From: Bacteroidota bacterium | GTDB taxonomy: Bacteria > Bacteroidota > Bacteroidia > 2-12-FULL-35-15 | Length of the DNA stretch: 64,000 nucleotides | Assembly (NCBI GenBank): GCA_029237775.1 | Contig: JAQZBR010000001.1 | Coordinates: 62,001 to 126,000 of the forward strand | Direction of reading: 5' to 3' | Shown: positions 10,901 through 18,489 of the stretch, one piece after another | Layout of the letters: each line of letters begins with the position of its first letter | Numbering within the stretch: the stretch's first letter is position 1 | Notes under the pieces: generated by a model | The model's database searches: none | Seen by the model: the letters and a program-made list of their open reading frames with translations, nothing else | Told to the model about the DNA's origin: nothing | Position numbers and translations under genes: made by a program

Positions 10901-13900
10901 CTAAAGATGCAAATGGTTGTACACTCTCTGTTCCGGTTATAATCACCGAACCTTCTCTGTTGTCAGCTTCCGCAACTGAAACAGATGTTCTTTGTTTTGG
11001 CGGAGCTACAGGAACCGCAACAGCAAGTGCTACGGGCGGAACTCCTAATTATACATATTCGTGGGCTCCATCAGGTGGAACAGGAATCACTGCAAATTCA
11101 TTGACTGCAGGAACGTACACGGTTACAGTTACTGATTCAAAAGGTTGTATTAAAACGGCAACCACTATTGTGAATCAACCTCCTGTTATGACCTCAACGA
11201 TCAGCAACACTCCTGTATCGTGTTTTGGAGGAAATAACGGTACTGCGAGCGTAGTGGCAGGCGGAGGAACTCCGGGATACACATATTCATGGGCTGCATC
11301 TGGTGGAACATCAGATAACGCTTCCAATTTATCTGCCGGAACTTATACAGTTACCATCACAGATCTGAACGGTTGTATAAGAACAGCATCAACTATCATT
11401 ACTCAACCGACTCAGGTAACTGTAAGTGCTACCAAAGCAGATGCAACTTGCGGAGCTGCGAACGGTACAATCACTGCAACGGGCACGGGCGGAACTCCTG
11501 CCTATACTTATTCTATTAACGGAACAACTTTTCAGGCAGGAACATCATTCACTTCATTAGCTGCCGCTACGTACACAGTTACAGTTAAAGATGCAAACGG
11601 TTGTACGAATACATCAACTATCACTATTAATGACCTGTCGGGTTTGGTTGCCTCTATCACGACTCAAGCTAATGTAAGCTGCTTCGGAGGAAATGACGGA
11701 TCAGTAACGGTATTAGCTTCAGGATCCACAGGCCCTTATACGTATTCTAACAATGGCGGAACAACATTCCAGGCCAGCGGAACTTTCAGCTCACTTACCT
11801 CAGGAAGCTTTACAGTCATCGCAAAAGATGCTAACGGTTGTACTGTGTCAGTTCCTGTTACAATTACAGAACCTACATTATTGACTGCAGCTATCACAGC
11901 ACAAACAAATATTCTTTGTTTCGGGAACAGTACAGGAAGTGTTACAGTTGCCGGGAATGACGGAACTCCGACCTATACATACTCGATCAACGGAACAACA
12001 TTTGTCGCAAGCGGAACTTTCTCTTCACTTGCTGCAGGCGCTTATACAATAACAGTTAAAGACAGCAAAGGATGTACAACCACTGTTCCTGTTACTATAA
12101 CACAGCCTCCGGTATTGGCTGCAAGCATCACGTCACAGACAAACAATATCTGTTTCGGTGGAGCAGCGGGAAGTGTTACTGTAACTGCAACAGGTGGAAC
12201 CGTTGCGTATGCCTACAGTCTTAACGGAGGAACCTCACAGGCGTCAGGATCATTTAATAACCTGACAGCAGGCTCATATACTGTTACTGTAACAGATGCC
12301 AACACATGTACTGCTACAGTCCCGGTAATTATCACAGAACCTACAATGGTAACTGTAACGGCAACTAAAGCAGATGCTACCTGCGGAGCTCCAAACGGGA
12401 CGGTAACTGCTACCGGAGCAAACGGAACACCAGCTTATACTTATTCCATTAATGGAACAACTTTCCAGTCAAGCACAACATTCACCGGCCTTGCAGCATC
12501 AACTTATACTGTGACAGTTAAGGATGCAAACGGATGTACAAATACAACAACAATAAGTGTTCTTGACCTTAGCGGACTTACTGCTTCAATAACATCACAA
12601 ACGAACGTTACATGTAATGGACTGGCGAACGGAACCGTTACCATCACGGCAAGCGGTTCAACCGGTCCGTATAATTATGCGCTGGGAGCAGGAGCTTTCG
12701 GCCCATCAGGTACATTTAATGGACTTGCTGCTTTATCATACACTGTTACGGTTCAGGATGCAAACTCATGTACGGTAACTGTTCCTGTCTTGATCACCCA
12801 ACCTCCTGTACTTGCAGGTTCTGTCAGCGCTCAGACAAACATTACCTGCTTTGGAGCTAATAATGGAACTGTAACTGTCACATCAAGTGGCGGTACTCCA
12901 ACTTACCTCTATTCTATAGATGGCGGGGCATTCGGAGCTTCAGCTACTTTCAGTGGTTTAACTCCTGGTGCACACACCGTTTCAGTAAGAGATGCTAACG
13001 GTTGTACTGTTACCATTCCGGTAACGATCACGGAGCCGACAGCCCTTACACTTGCCACTTCTTCAGTGAATGCAATCTGTACCGCTGCAAATGGTTCAGC
13101 GACAGTAGTTGCCTCAGGTGGTACTCCAAATTATACGTACGCATGGTTACCGGGTAATCAGATCACACCGACTGCTTCCAACATTACAGCGGGTAATTAT
13201 GCAGTGCAGGTAACAGATGCAAACGGTTGCGTTCAAACGGCAAACGTAAGTGTTGGATCAAGCCCGGGAGGAACAGCTTCCATTGCTTCCTCTAACAATG
13301 TAACATGTACGGGAGCTTTAGACGGGAATGCAACGGTAACAATGAGTGCGGCTGCTACTCCACCGTATACATACTCCTGGTCTCCTTCAAATCAAAATAC
13401 GGTTACGGCATACAACCTCGGTCCTGCTACATATACTGTAACAGTGACAGATGGAAACGGCTGTATCTCATCGACCAACGTAACAATCACAGAACCTTCT
13501 GCTATCACTAATTCATTCACGAATACCAACGTAAGCTGCAATGCGGGTAACAACGGTATGTCGGCAGTGAACGTTGCAGGCGGCACGCCTCCTTATTCTT
13601 ATTTATGGGTTCCCACAAATCAAACAACTCCAACAGCGGGAGGTTTGATCGCAGGGACATATACTGTTACGATCACCGATGCTAACGGTTGTATTAAAAC
13701 TGCAACAACTGCAATCACAGAGCCTGTGGCAATGGGATTAACTGAAACGCATGTTGACGCAAACTGTAACCTGTCAAACGGAAGTGCAACGGTTATGGTA
13801 AATGGCGGTGTCGGACCATATACATATTCATGGAGCACTTTACCAGTACCTCAGACTACTGCAACAGCAACAGCGCTTGCAGCTAATACTTACGTTGCAA

Positions 13901-16900
13901 CTGTTACAGATGCGAACTCATGCTCTCAGACAATTTCAGTCACTGTAAATAACCTCGCAGGACCTGTTGCAACAGTATTCTCTTCCACAAATGTTTCGTG
14001 TAACGGACTTTGTGATGGAAATGCTACGGTAACGATCTCTGGAGGTACTGCGCCTTACACTTATGCATGGACACCTTCCGGAGGATCACTTCCTACAGCC
14101 ACCAATCTGTGTGCAGGAACTTATACGCTGAATGCGACAGATGTGAACGGATGTGCTGCATCAACATCGGTAACAATTACAGAACCTGCTGTGTTAGCTA
14201 CAACCTATACTTCAGTTAACCCTTCATGCTTTGGTGGATCTAACGGTTCAATCACATCTGCTACGACAGGTGGAACAACGCCATACACTTATCTATGGTC
14301 TCCGGGATCTACTACAACTAGCAATCTTACAGGATTATCGGCCGGAACATACATGCTTCAGGTAACTGATGAGAACGGCTGTTTAACTGTTACAAATATA
14401 ACACTGAACAATCCTCCGGCTCTTACAGCATCGACTACTACAACCAATGTTACATGTAACGGTTTATGTAATGGAACTGCAACAGTGAATGTTTTAAATG
14501 CTACAGGTCCGATCAACTACCTATGGACTGATGTTAATGTGCAAACTATCCCAACAGCTACTGCCCTTTGTGCGGGAACATATTCTGTAACTGCAACAGA
14601 TGCAAACGGTTGTATTGTAACAACAACAGCAACAATTACGACTCCGGCTTCTATCTCAGTTAACATCACAGCTTTGGGACATGTGTCCTGCTATGGTGCT
14701 TGTGACGGGTTTGCAACGGCAGCTGTAACGGGTGGAACTGCTCCTTTCAGCTACATGTGGGCTCCGAGCGGAACTGCAGGCTCATCGGTGAATAACCTTT
14801 GCGCTGCTAACTACACAGTAACAGTTACAGATGCTAACGGATGTACCGCATCAACAACAGTTCTGATCAATCAACCGAATCCGCTTGTTGCAAGTATCAC
14901 TAATACTGATGTAACATGCTATGGAGATTGTGATGCTCAGGCAACAGTTGTTTATACCGGTGGTACAGGTCCATACACATTCTTATGGAGCAATTTCCAG
15001 ACTACTCCGACTATTGATTCAGTATGCGCAGGCTTACTAAACGTTAATATTACCGATTCAAAAGGTTGTGTGGCGAGCAGTGCAGCCGTAGTTGAAGAGC
15101 CTACTATTTTAGCAGTTACAACAACAACGGTCAATTCGACCTGCGGTGTTGCAAATGGTACAGCGTGCGCTTCAATAACAGGAGGATCGCCACCATTCAT
15201 TTACTCATGGAATGATCCTGCAACGCAAGCAAACAGCTGCGCTACAGGATTGAATGCGGGAGTTTATACGATCTCTATCACTGACAGTCATAATTGCAGC
15301 GTTACCAATGTTGCGAATGTAAACGATGACAACGCTCCGATTGTAACCATTCCATCAAGCACGGATGTTACCTGCTTTGGTCTGGCAAACGGAAGTGCAC
15401 AGGGTAACATTACAGGTGGTGTGATTCCTTACACTATTGGATGGACTCCGGGCGGACAAACGAACACATTCGCCAATAACCTTTCAGGAGGTATCTATTC
15501 ACTTATAGTTACGGATTCAGTTGGCTGTACAGGATCTGCTTCAGTTACTATCAATGAACCAATGCAATTGTTGAGCGGAATTGTTTCAACGATCAACACT
15601 TCATGTAACTTAGGTTGCGATGGTTCAGCGACAGTGCTTGCGGGCGGAGGAACAGCGCCATATACATACTTATGGAATGATGTTAACACTCAAACAACGA
15701 CCACAGCAAACAACTTGTGCGCTCAGGCTTATACGGTAACGGTGACGGATGCAAACGGTTGTACCGCTTCCACTTCCACAACGGTTACTCAGCCTTCTGC
15801 AATTGCAGTAAACGTAGTTCAAAGTACTAATGTATCATGTAACGGAGGAAGTAACGGAAGCATCGATGTTGCTGTAACGGGTGGAAGTCCGGGATACACT
15901 TATGACTGGTTGCCTAATGTGGGATCAAGCTCATCAGTAACTAATCTTGCTGCGGGAACTTATACTTTAACTGTTACTGACGTAAGAGGATGTGCAAAGG
16001 TAATCACAGTTGTTATCTCAGAGCCTACCCCTGTTGTGTTGACACCGAACTCAAACTTCAGCACCTGCGGTAATTCAAATGGTAGTGCCGGAGTGAGTGT
16101 ACTGGGCGGAGTTAGCCCATACTCTTATGCATGGTCGCCAACACCGGGCTCAACTGCTATCATCACTAATATACCGGCAGGAGTTTACACTGTAACTGTT
16201 ACTGATAATAATGGTTGTATCTCTTCAGCAACTTCAACTGTTGCTGATTCAGCAGGACCTACAATACAGCAGCCGATTACTTTCACAAGACCTTCTTGTG
16301 CTGAATTATCGAATGGAACTGCGACAGTAGTTGCAACAGGCGGTCAGCCCCAGTATTCTTACTTGTGGAATACAACCCCTATTCAGACCACGCAAACTGC
16401 TTCAGCATTGCATGCCGGTCCGTACCAAGTAACTGTCACCGATCAAAATGGCTGCAGTGTTACAGGAACAGTGATTGTTACACAACCACAACCGTTGACG
16501 ATACCTCTTATTCCAATAGACACAATTTGTATTGGGCAGCTTACTCAAATTTATGGAAGTGCGCAAGGCGGAACACCGCCATATACATTCACATGGAATC
16601 CTTCGTCTGTAGGAACCGGACCAGGTCTGTTTAATGTAAGCCCTGTTTCACCAACAACCTATACTTTTACAGTCGTTGATGCTAACATGTGTGTGGCACA
16701 GCCGCAGGGTTTTGTGACAGTTCATGTTAATCCGCAGATCACTGTTACAGCAACAGATGTATCTGTTTGTGATGGAACTGCCGTAACAATATCTGCTACA
16801 GCAAATGGTGGTGCAGGTGCACCATACACATACACATGGAACAATGGAGCTGTTGGAGCGTCACAAACGGTAACTCCAACAGGTGCAACATCAATAGACT

Positions 16901-17772
16901 ACACAGTGACTGCAAATGACAATGGCTGCTCCGTAGCTGTTACTGATGTGGCTACGGTTACAATTCATCCTCTTGCGGTAGGATTCATAACACCTGGATC
17001 TCAGTCGGGCTGTGAAGATTTCACAACAACATTTACCGGATTGAGCAATTCAGGGGTATCCTACGACTGGAATTTCGGGGATGGTACTGGAACTTACAAT
17101 GGAAATCCAATGGATCATACTTTCACAAATGCAGGCACATATAGCATCAGCCTTGATATTACCACTGCGGATGGTTGTGTTACCACTGTAACTAATCCGA
17201 ATTCAATTCAGGTTAATCCGGCACCAACTGCAGCATTCGACTACACACCGAAACCTGTGCTGCTTTCTGATCCGACAGTAACATTTGTTGACCAGTCGAT
17301 TGGTGGAAATGATTGGTTGTATGATTTCATTTACATCAACAATACCATTCCGATCTACACGGACACATTACAGAATCCTACATTTGTTTACCCTGATACC
17401 GGAATCTATGTTGTGCAGCAGGTTGTGTTCAACTCCTTCGGTTGTACGGATACTACTTATAGAAATATTGAAGTAGAACCTGAATATGTATTGTATGCAC
17501 CAAATGCATTCACTCCGACTAACCACGATGGAGTAAATGATGTGTTCATGGTGAAGGGAATCGGAATTGATCCTGACAACTTTACAATGATGATCTTCGA
17601 TCGTTGGGGTAATGAGATCTTCAAAACCACTGACCTTGCAAAAGGTTGGGATGGAAGAGCAAACGGAGGAAGCAATGTTGCGCAGATAGATGTTTATGTG
17701 TGGAAGGTGATCACTAAAGATTATCGAGGTGATGAACACTCATATACAGGACATGTGAGTTTAGTTAAATAA
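4903..17772 (+). CDS. Giant SprB/Ig-repeat surface adhesin (4,289 aa, type B T9SS sorting domain)
   Basis: The start is fixed by a signal peptide (residues 1-21, ending SAFA-QP). Domain order is as follows. An N-terminal beta-sandwich (about 22-175) has the DVWYSF motif common to such proteins. A Cys/Trp-rich domain (about 176-345) follows. Then come Ig/PKD-like units, including 11 nearly identical units of about 74 residues (TICSGTSGTLTASGAATY type, DNA 6931-9354), and about 31 SprB units (9355-16490). The protein ends with an Ig-like unit, PKD-like modules with WNFGDG, and a gliding-associated type B T9SS sorting domain (from about residue 4195, YVLYAPNAFTP to GHVSLVK). By family knowledge it is exported across the outer membrane by the type IX system, as SprB is in gliding Flavobacterium. 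Predicted size is over 400 kDa. No enzymatic domain is visible. The match to the upstream gene shows tandem duplication. Confidence 0.93.
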   Translation: MKKSLLVIVSLIALLNFSAFAQPANNNCSQAQSLGTLPAPGACNGSIQNGAPVTVSGTTVGATATNPAISILNCQGGNADQFAPAPDVWYSFVASGTTVNITMAAGALANPNIGVWTGTCNNLTPWGCAIGAANGSLTSTFAQTTVGQTYYIQVSGGTATGTGTFSLSVDNDIDCNNCNQVSSMTASPTPVNGAYLPGQTVHFCYTVSNWVIQNTNWFHGVQITMGAGWTGTVSNPDPANTVQNIAGPGFDGAWYYSASGLGTGYGAGFYFETVQNGTDAGNNFGDNGNGPWTFCWDLTVDPGCAPGSDLSVTINTSGDGESGSWSSTGCTGDAAFVFTAQGSCCPPTMTSTPSCSPGNNGTATATPVGAGTYTYSWAPGGQTTQTATALASGTYTVTVTNSTTLCAVTNTVVVAASTAPISNAGADISICSGASGSLGAAAVAGNTYLWSPTTGLSSSTVANPTVTLTNTGTANTTTTYTVTTTNTATTCTSTDIVIVTVKPIPVSVAGADIAYCSGLTGTIGTAATTGYSYSWSPTTSLSSGTVANPTVSLTNTGTTPINTTYTVTTTLNGCTSTDAVIVTVNPVPTSTFNQSPNQCLTGNSFNFTNTGSSGAGYTQTWNFGGATTNTSTAVSPTGITYAAAGTYTITHTVTGPGGCVSTTTSSVTVYPLPVVTVTSPTICSGQTATMTASGASTYTWSAGATSAGATATASPTTTTSYTVTGTSTNGCIATAVATVTVTPLPVITVAPITICAGTPGTLTASGAATYSWAAATGLSATTGASVTANPPSTTTYTVTGTSAAGCVGTTTVVVTVNPIPVTTVNSPTICSGQTATLTAAGATTYAWTSGLSATTGTSVTGAPTTTTSYTVTGTSLGCSSTAVATITVNPLPTVTVAPITICSGTSGTLTASGAATYTWANATGLSATAGASVTANPTATTTYTVTGTSAAGCINTATVVVTVTPLPTITVPPITICSGTSGTLTASGAATYTWANATGLSGTTGTSVTANPTATTTYTVTGTSAAGCVNTATVVVSVTPLPTITVAPITICAGASGTMTASGAATYTWANATGLSGTTGTSVTANPSATTTYTVTGTTAGGCVNTTTVVVTVTPLPVITVTNPTICPTQTATLTASGGTTYTWSPGLSSTTGSSVTGSPSSTTSYTVTGTTSGCSSTAVATITIGGSITPTVNSPIICAGQTATLTASNATTFTWTAGLSSTTGATVTGSPATTTSYTVTGNAAGCTGTAVATITVNPLPVVSVPPVTICSGSSGTLTASGAATYSWAPSTGLSATTGTSVTANPTSTTTYTVTGTSAAGCVNTTTVVVTVNPLPTITVAPITICTGIAGTLTASGAATYSWAAATGLSATTGASVSANPAATTTYTVTGTSAAGCVNTASVIVTVNPLPTITVAPITICTGIAGTLTASGANTYSWSPATGLSATTGSSVSANPAATTTYTVTGTAATGCINTTTVVVTVTPPATLAIAKVNVSCFGGSNGSATVTPTGGTTPYTYSWSPSGGSGATASSLTAGTYTVTVTTNNGCVSTTSTTITQPAGMTLTMSAVNATCGAANGQASVAVSGGTAAYTYSWAPSGGTASTATGLLAGSYTVTVTDANSCTSTNSVAVNNALSPSASTTVIANVSCFGGNNGSASVSISGGTSPYTQSWSPSGGTGITASSLAAGTYTVTVTDGNGCIVTANATITEPPLLTASTTTIDATCFGGATGSATVTAGGGTPGYTYSWAPSGGTGVTASSLAAGTYTVTVTDTKGCIRTATAVISQPTIITATTSNTPVSCFGGNNGTASVVAGGGTPAYSYAWAPGGNTNPTASGLTFGTYTVTVTDLNGCIRTASTTITQPTVLAVTTTNVSSTCGLSNASATATATGGTGAYSYSWTPSGGTSASATGLTAGSYTVTVTDVNGCTATSSTTINDLSGLTASITAQTNVSCFGGNNGTVTVTASGSTSPYTYSINGGTTYQASGTFSGLIAGSYTVIAKDANGCTLSVPVIITEPSLLSASATETDVLCFGGATGTATASATGGTPNYTYSWAPSGGTGITANSLTAGTYTVTVTDSKGCIKTATTIVNQPPVMTSTISNTPVSCFGGNNGTASVVAGGGTPGYTYSWAASGGTSDNASNLSAGTYTVTITDLNGCIRTASTIITQPTQVTVSATKADATCGAANGTITATGTGGTPAYTYSINGTTFQAGTSFTSLAAATYTVTVKDANGCTNTSTITINDLSGLVASITTQANVSCFGGNDGSVTVLASGSTGPYTYSNNGGTTFQASGTFSSLTSGSFTVIAKDANGCTVSVPVTITEPTLLTAAITAQTNILCFGNSTGSVTVAGNDGTPTYTYSINGTTFVASGTFSSLAAGAYTITVKDSKGCTTTVPVTITQPPVLAASITSQTNNICFGGAAGSVTVTATGGTVAYAYSLNGGTSQASGSFNNLTAGSYTVTVTDANTCTATVPVIITEPTMVTVTATKADATCGAPNGTVTATGANGTPAYTYSINGTTFQSSTTFTGLAASTYTVTVKDANGCTNTTTISVLDLSGLTASITSQTNVTCNGLANGTVTITASGSTGPYNYALGAGAFGPSGTFNGLAALSYTVTVQDANSCTVTVPVLITQPPVLAGSVSAQTNITCFGANNGTVTVTSSGGTPTYLYSIDGGAFGASATFSGLTPGAHTVSVRDANGCTVTIPVTITEPTALTLATSSVNAICTAANGSATVVASGGTPNYTYAWLPGNQITPTASNITAGNYAVQVTDANGCVQTANVSVGSSPGGTASIASSNNVTCTGALDGNATVTMSAAATPPYTYSWSPSNQNTVTAYNLGPATYTVTVTDGNGCISSTNVTITEPSAITNSFTNTNVSCNAGNNGMSAVNVAGGTPPYSYLWVPTNQTTPTAGGLIAGTYTVTITDANGCIKTATTAITEPVAMGLTETHVDANCNLSNGSATVMVNGGVGPYTYSWSTLPVPQTTATATALAANTYVATVTDANSCSQTISVTVNNLAGPVATVFSSTNVSCNGLCDGNATVTISGGTAPYTYAWTPSGGSLPTATNLCAGTYTLNATDVNGCAASTSVTITEPAVLATTYTSVNPSCFGGSNGSITSATTGGTTPYTYLWSPGSTTTSNLTGLSAGTYMLQVTDENGCLTVTNITLNNPPALTASTTTTNVTCNGLCNGTATVNVLNATGPINYLWTDVNVQTIPTATALCAGTYSVTATDANGCIVTTTATITTPASISVNITALGHVSCYGACDGFATAAVTGGTAPFSYMWAPSGTAGSSVNNLCAANYTVTVTDANGCTASTTVLINQPNPLVASITNTDVTCYGDCDAQATVVYTGGTGPYTFLWSNFQTTPTIDSVCAGLLNVNITDSKGCVASSAAVVEEPTILAVTTTTVNSTCGVANGTACASITGGSPPFIYSWNDPATQANSCATGLNAGVYTISITDSHNCSVTNVANVNDDNAPIVTIPSSTDVTCFGLANGSAQGNITGGVIPYTIGWTPGGQTNTFANNLSGGIYSLIVTDSVGCTGSASVTINEPMQLLSGIVSTINTSCNLGCDGSATVLAGGGTAPYTYLWNDVNTQTTTTANNLCAQAYTVTVTDANGCTASTSTTVTQPSAIAVNVVQSTNVSCNGGSNGSIDVAVTGGSPGYTYDWLPNVGSSSSVTNLAAGTYTLTVTDVRGCAKVITVVISEPTPVVLTPNSNFSTCGNSNGSAGVSVLGGVSPYSYAWSPTPGSTAIITNIPAGVYTVTVTDNNGCISSATSTVADSAGPTIQQPITFTRPSCAELSNGTATVVATGGQPQYSYLWNTTPIQTTQTASALHAGPYQVTVTDQNGCSVTGTVIVTQPQPLTIPLIPIDTICIGQLTQIYGSAQGGTPPYTFTWNPSSVGTGPGLFNVSPVSPTTYTFTVVDANMCVAQPQGFVTVHVNPQITVTATDVSVCDGTAVTISATANGGAGAPYTYTWNNGAVGASQTVTPTGATSIDYTVTANDNGCSVAVTDVATVTIHPLAVGFITPGSQSGCEDFTTTFTGLSNSGVSYDWNFGDGTGTYNGNPMDHTFTNAGTYSISLDITTADGCVTTVTNPNSIQVNPAPTAAFDYTPKPVLLSDPTVTFVDQSIGGNDWLYDFIYINNTIPIYTDTLQNPTFVYPDTGIYVVQQVVFNSFGCTDTTYRNIEVEPEYVLYAPNAFTPTNHDGVNDVFMVKGIGIDPDNFTMMIFDRWGNEIFKTTDLAKGWDGRANGGSNVAQIDVYVWKVITKDYRGDEHSYTGHVSLVK
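6931..9354 (+). repeat. Tandem Ig-like repeat array, 11 units
   Basis: Eleven in-frame units of about 220 bp encode near-identical modules (P-TIC-G-SGTLTASGAATY-W, ATTTYTVTGTSAAGC, VTVNPLP). Two subtypes occur, one with TICSGQTATLTA and a shorter middle and one with TICSGTSGTLTA. Protein identity between neighbours is much higher than DNA identity because many third codon positions differ. Confidence 0.85.
9355..16490 (+). repeat. SprB repeat array, about 31 units
   Basis: About 31 in-frame units of 220-240 bp each carry a CFGG-NG/CNG/CGAANG-type opening and a GTYTVTVTDANGC-type end. Units 7 and 10-16 (about 10.73-10.95 kb and 11.4-13.04 kb) have a YSINGTTF-type core lacking the tryptophan of the usual SWAPSGG core, so two module subtypes are mixed. 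Confidence 0.85.
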
Positions 17773-17793
17773 TAAATAATAAAATAGTGAATG

Positions 17794-17826
17794 AAAAAGA
17801 TGGGCCGAGAGGCTCATCTTTTTTTG
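17794..17826 (+). terminator. Rho-independent terminator after the giant adhesin
   Basis: The stem aaaaagatgggcc (17794-17806) pairs with ggctcatcttttt (17811-17823) around a gaga loop and is followed by a T run. It is 21 bp after the adhesin stop codon. The A-rich left side could make it work in both directions. Confidence 0.85.
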
Positions 17827-17857
17827 TTTTAGATGGGTGGATTTATAATTACATTTG
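17824..17857 (+). promoter_or_regulatory. Bacteroidota promoter for the HWPGA membrane protein
   Basis: TACATTTG at 17850-17857 matches the -7 consensus TAnnTTTG, with TTG at 17824-17826, 23 bp upstream. The -33 element lies in the T tract of the preceding terminator. The box covers a TTG codon that would otherwise extend the next ORF, which argues for the ATG at 17891. Confidence 0.55.
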
Positions 17858-17890
17858 AGATATTATGGCTTAGCAATAACCAAACGATAT

Positions 17891-18451
17891 ATGAAAACAG
17901 AAAAGACACTTGCACTTTTATTTTTTATCGGAGTTCTTTTTAAGGTTATGCACTGGCCCGGAGCAGGTCCGCTAATCGTTGTTTCCTTATCAACCTTAGC
18001 AATTCTGTATTTCCCTTTGGCGTTTTATTTTTTCTGTGACAAAACAATCAAACATCAAAACCTTCCACTTTCCGTTGTTTCAGGTTTCTTTTTATCTATT
18101 ATACCAATCGGACTAGCATTCAAACTTCAACACTGGCCAGGAGCTCAGATATATTTACTAATAGGCATTATTACTTCACCCATTATCTTAACTACAGTGT
18201 ATGTGTTGCGGGAACGCGCACCTATCAACTTAAGCGTTTACTATAATAATATGCTGAAACGCACAGCTGTGTCATTCATATTTGCAACAATTTTGTATTT
18301 TACCCCAAATGACAGACTGATAATAATTCAACATTGGGACGATCCTGAATTTGCAAGATTAAAAATTCTGTATTTTAGTGATCCTGGGAACGCTGAATAC
18401 GAAAGACAGTATAATGACTATATCATTAAGCTGGAAAGAAAAGACCAATAA
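17891..18451 (+). CDS. Small membrane protein with duplicated GldL-like HWPGA hairpins
   Basis: The 186-residue product has four predicted membrane segments arranged as two hairpins. Each hairpin carries the same motif: FKVMHWPGA (HWPGA at 21-25) and FKLQHWPGA (81-85), exactly 60 residues apart. This motif resembles the first membrane segment of GldL, the inner-membrane motor partner of GldM in the type IX/gliding machine. The acidic residue that follows in the second GldL membrane segment is not obvious here. A hydrophobic segment (125-137) and a charged tail follow. I chose ATG 17891 over an in-frame TTG at 17855 because that TTG lies in a promoter box. Placement just after a giant T9SS substrate suggests a surface or export role, but that is inference. 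Confidence 0.75.
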   Translation: MKTEKTLALLFFIGVLFKVMHWPGAGPLIVVSLSTLAILYFPLAFYFFCDKTIKHQNLPLSVVSGFFLSIIPIGLAFKLQHWPGAQIYLLIGIITSPIILTTVYVLRERAPINLSVYYNNMLKRTAVSFIFATILYFTPNDRLIIIQHWDDPEFARLKILYFSDPGNAEYERQYNDYIIKLERKDQ

Positions 18452-18489
18452 ATCATACAACCACCTGAAAAAATCAATCAACTCCAACC

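Noticed and set aside
6931-16490. CRISPR-like regular repeats
   Set aside because: The period is 220-240 bp, fully in frame and coding for Ig and SprB modules; there are no short exact repeats with unique spacers and no cas genes.
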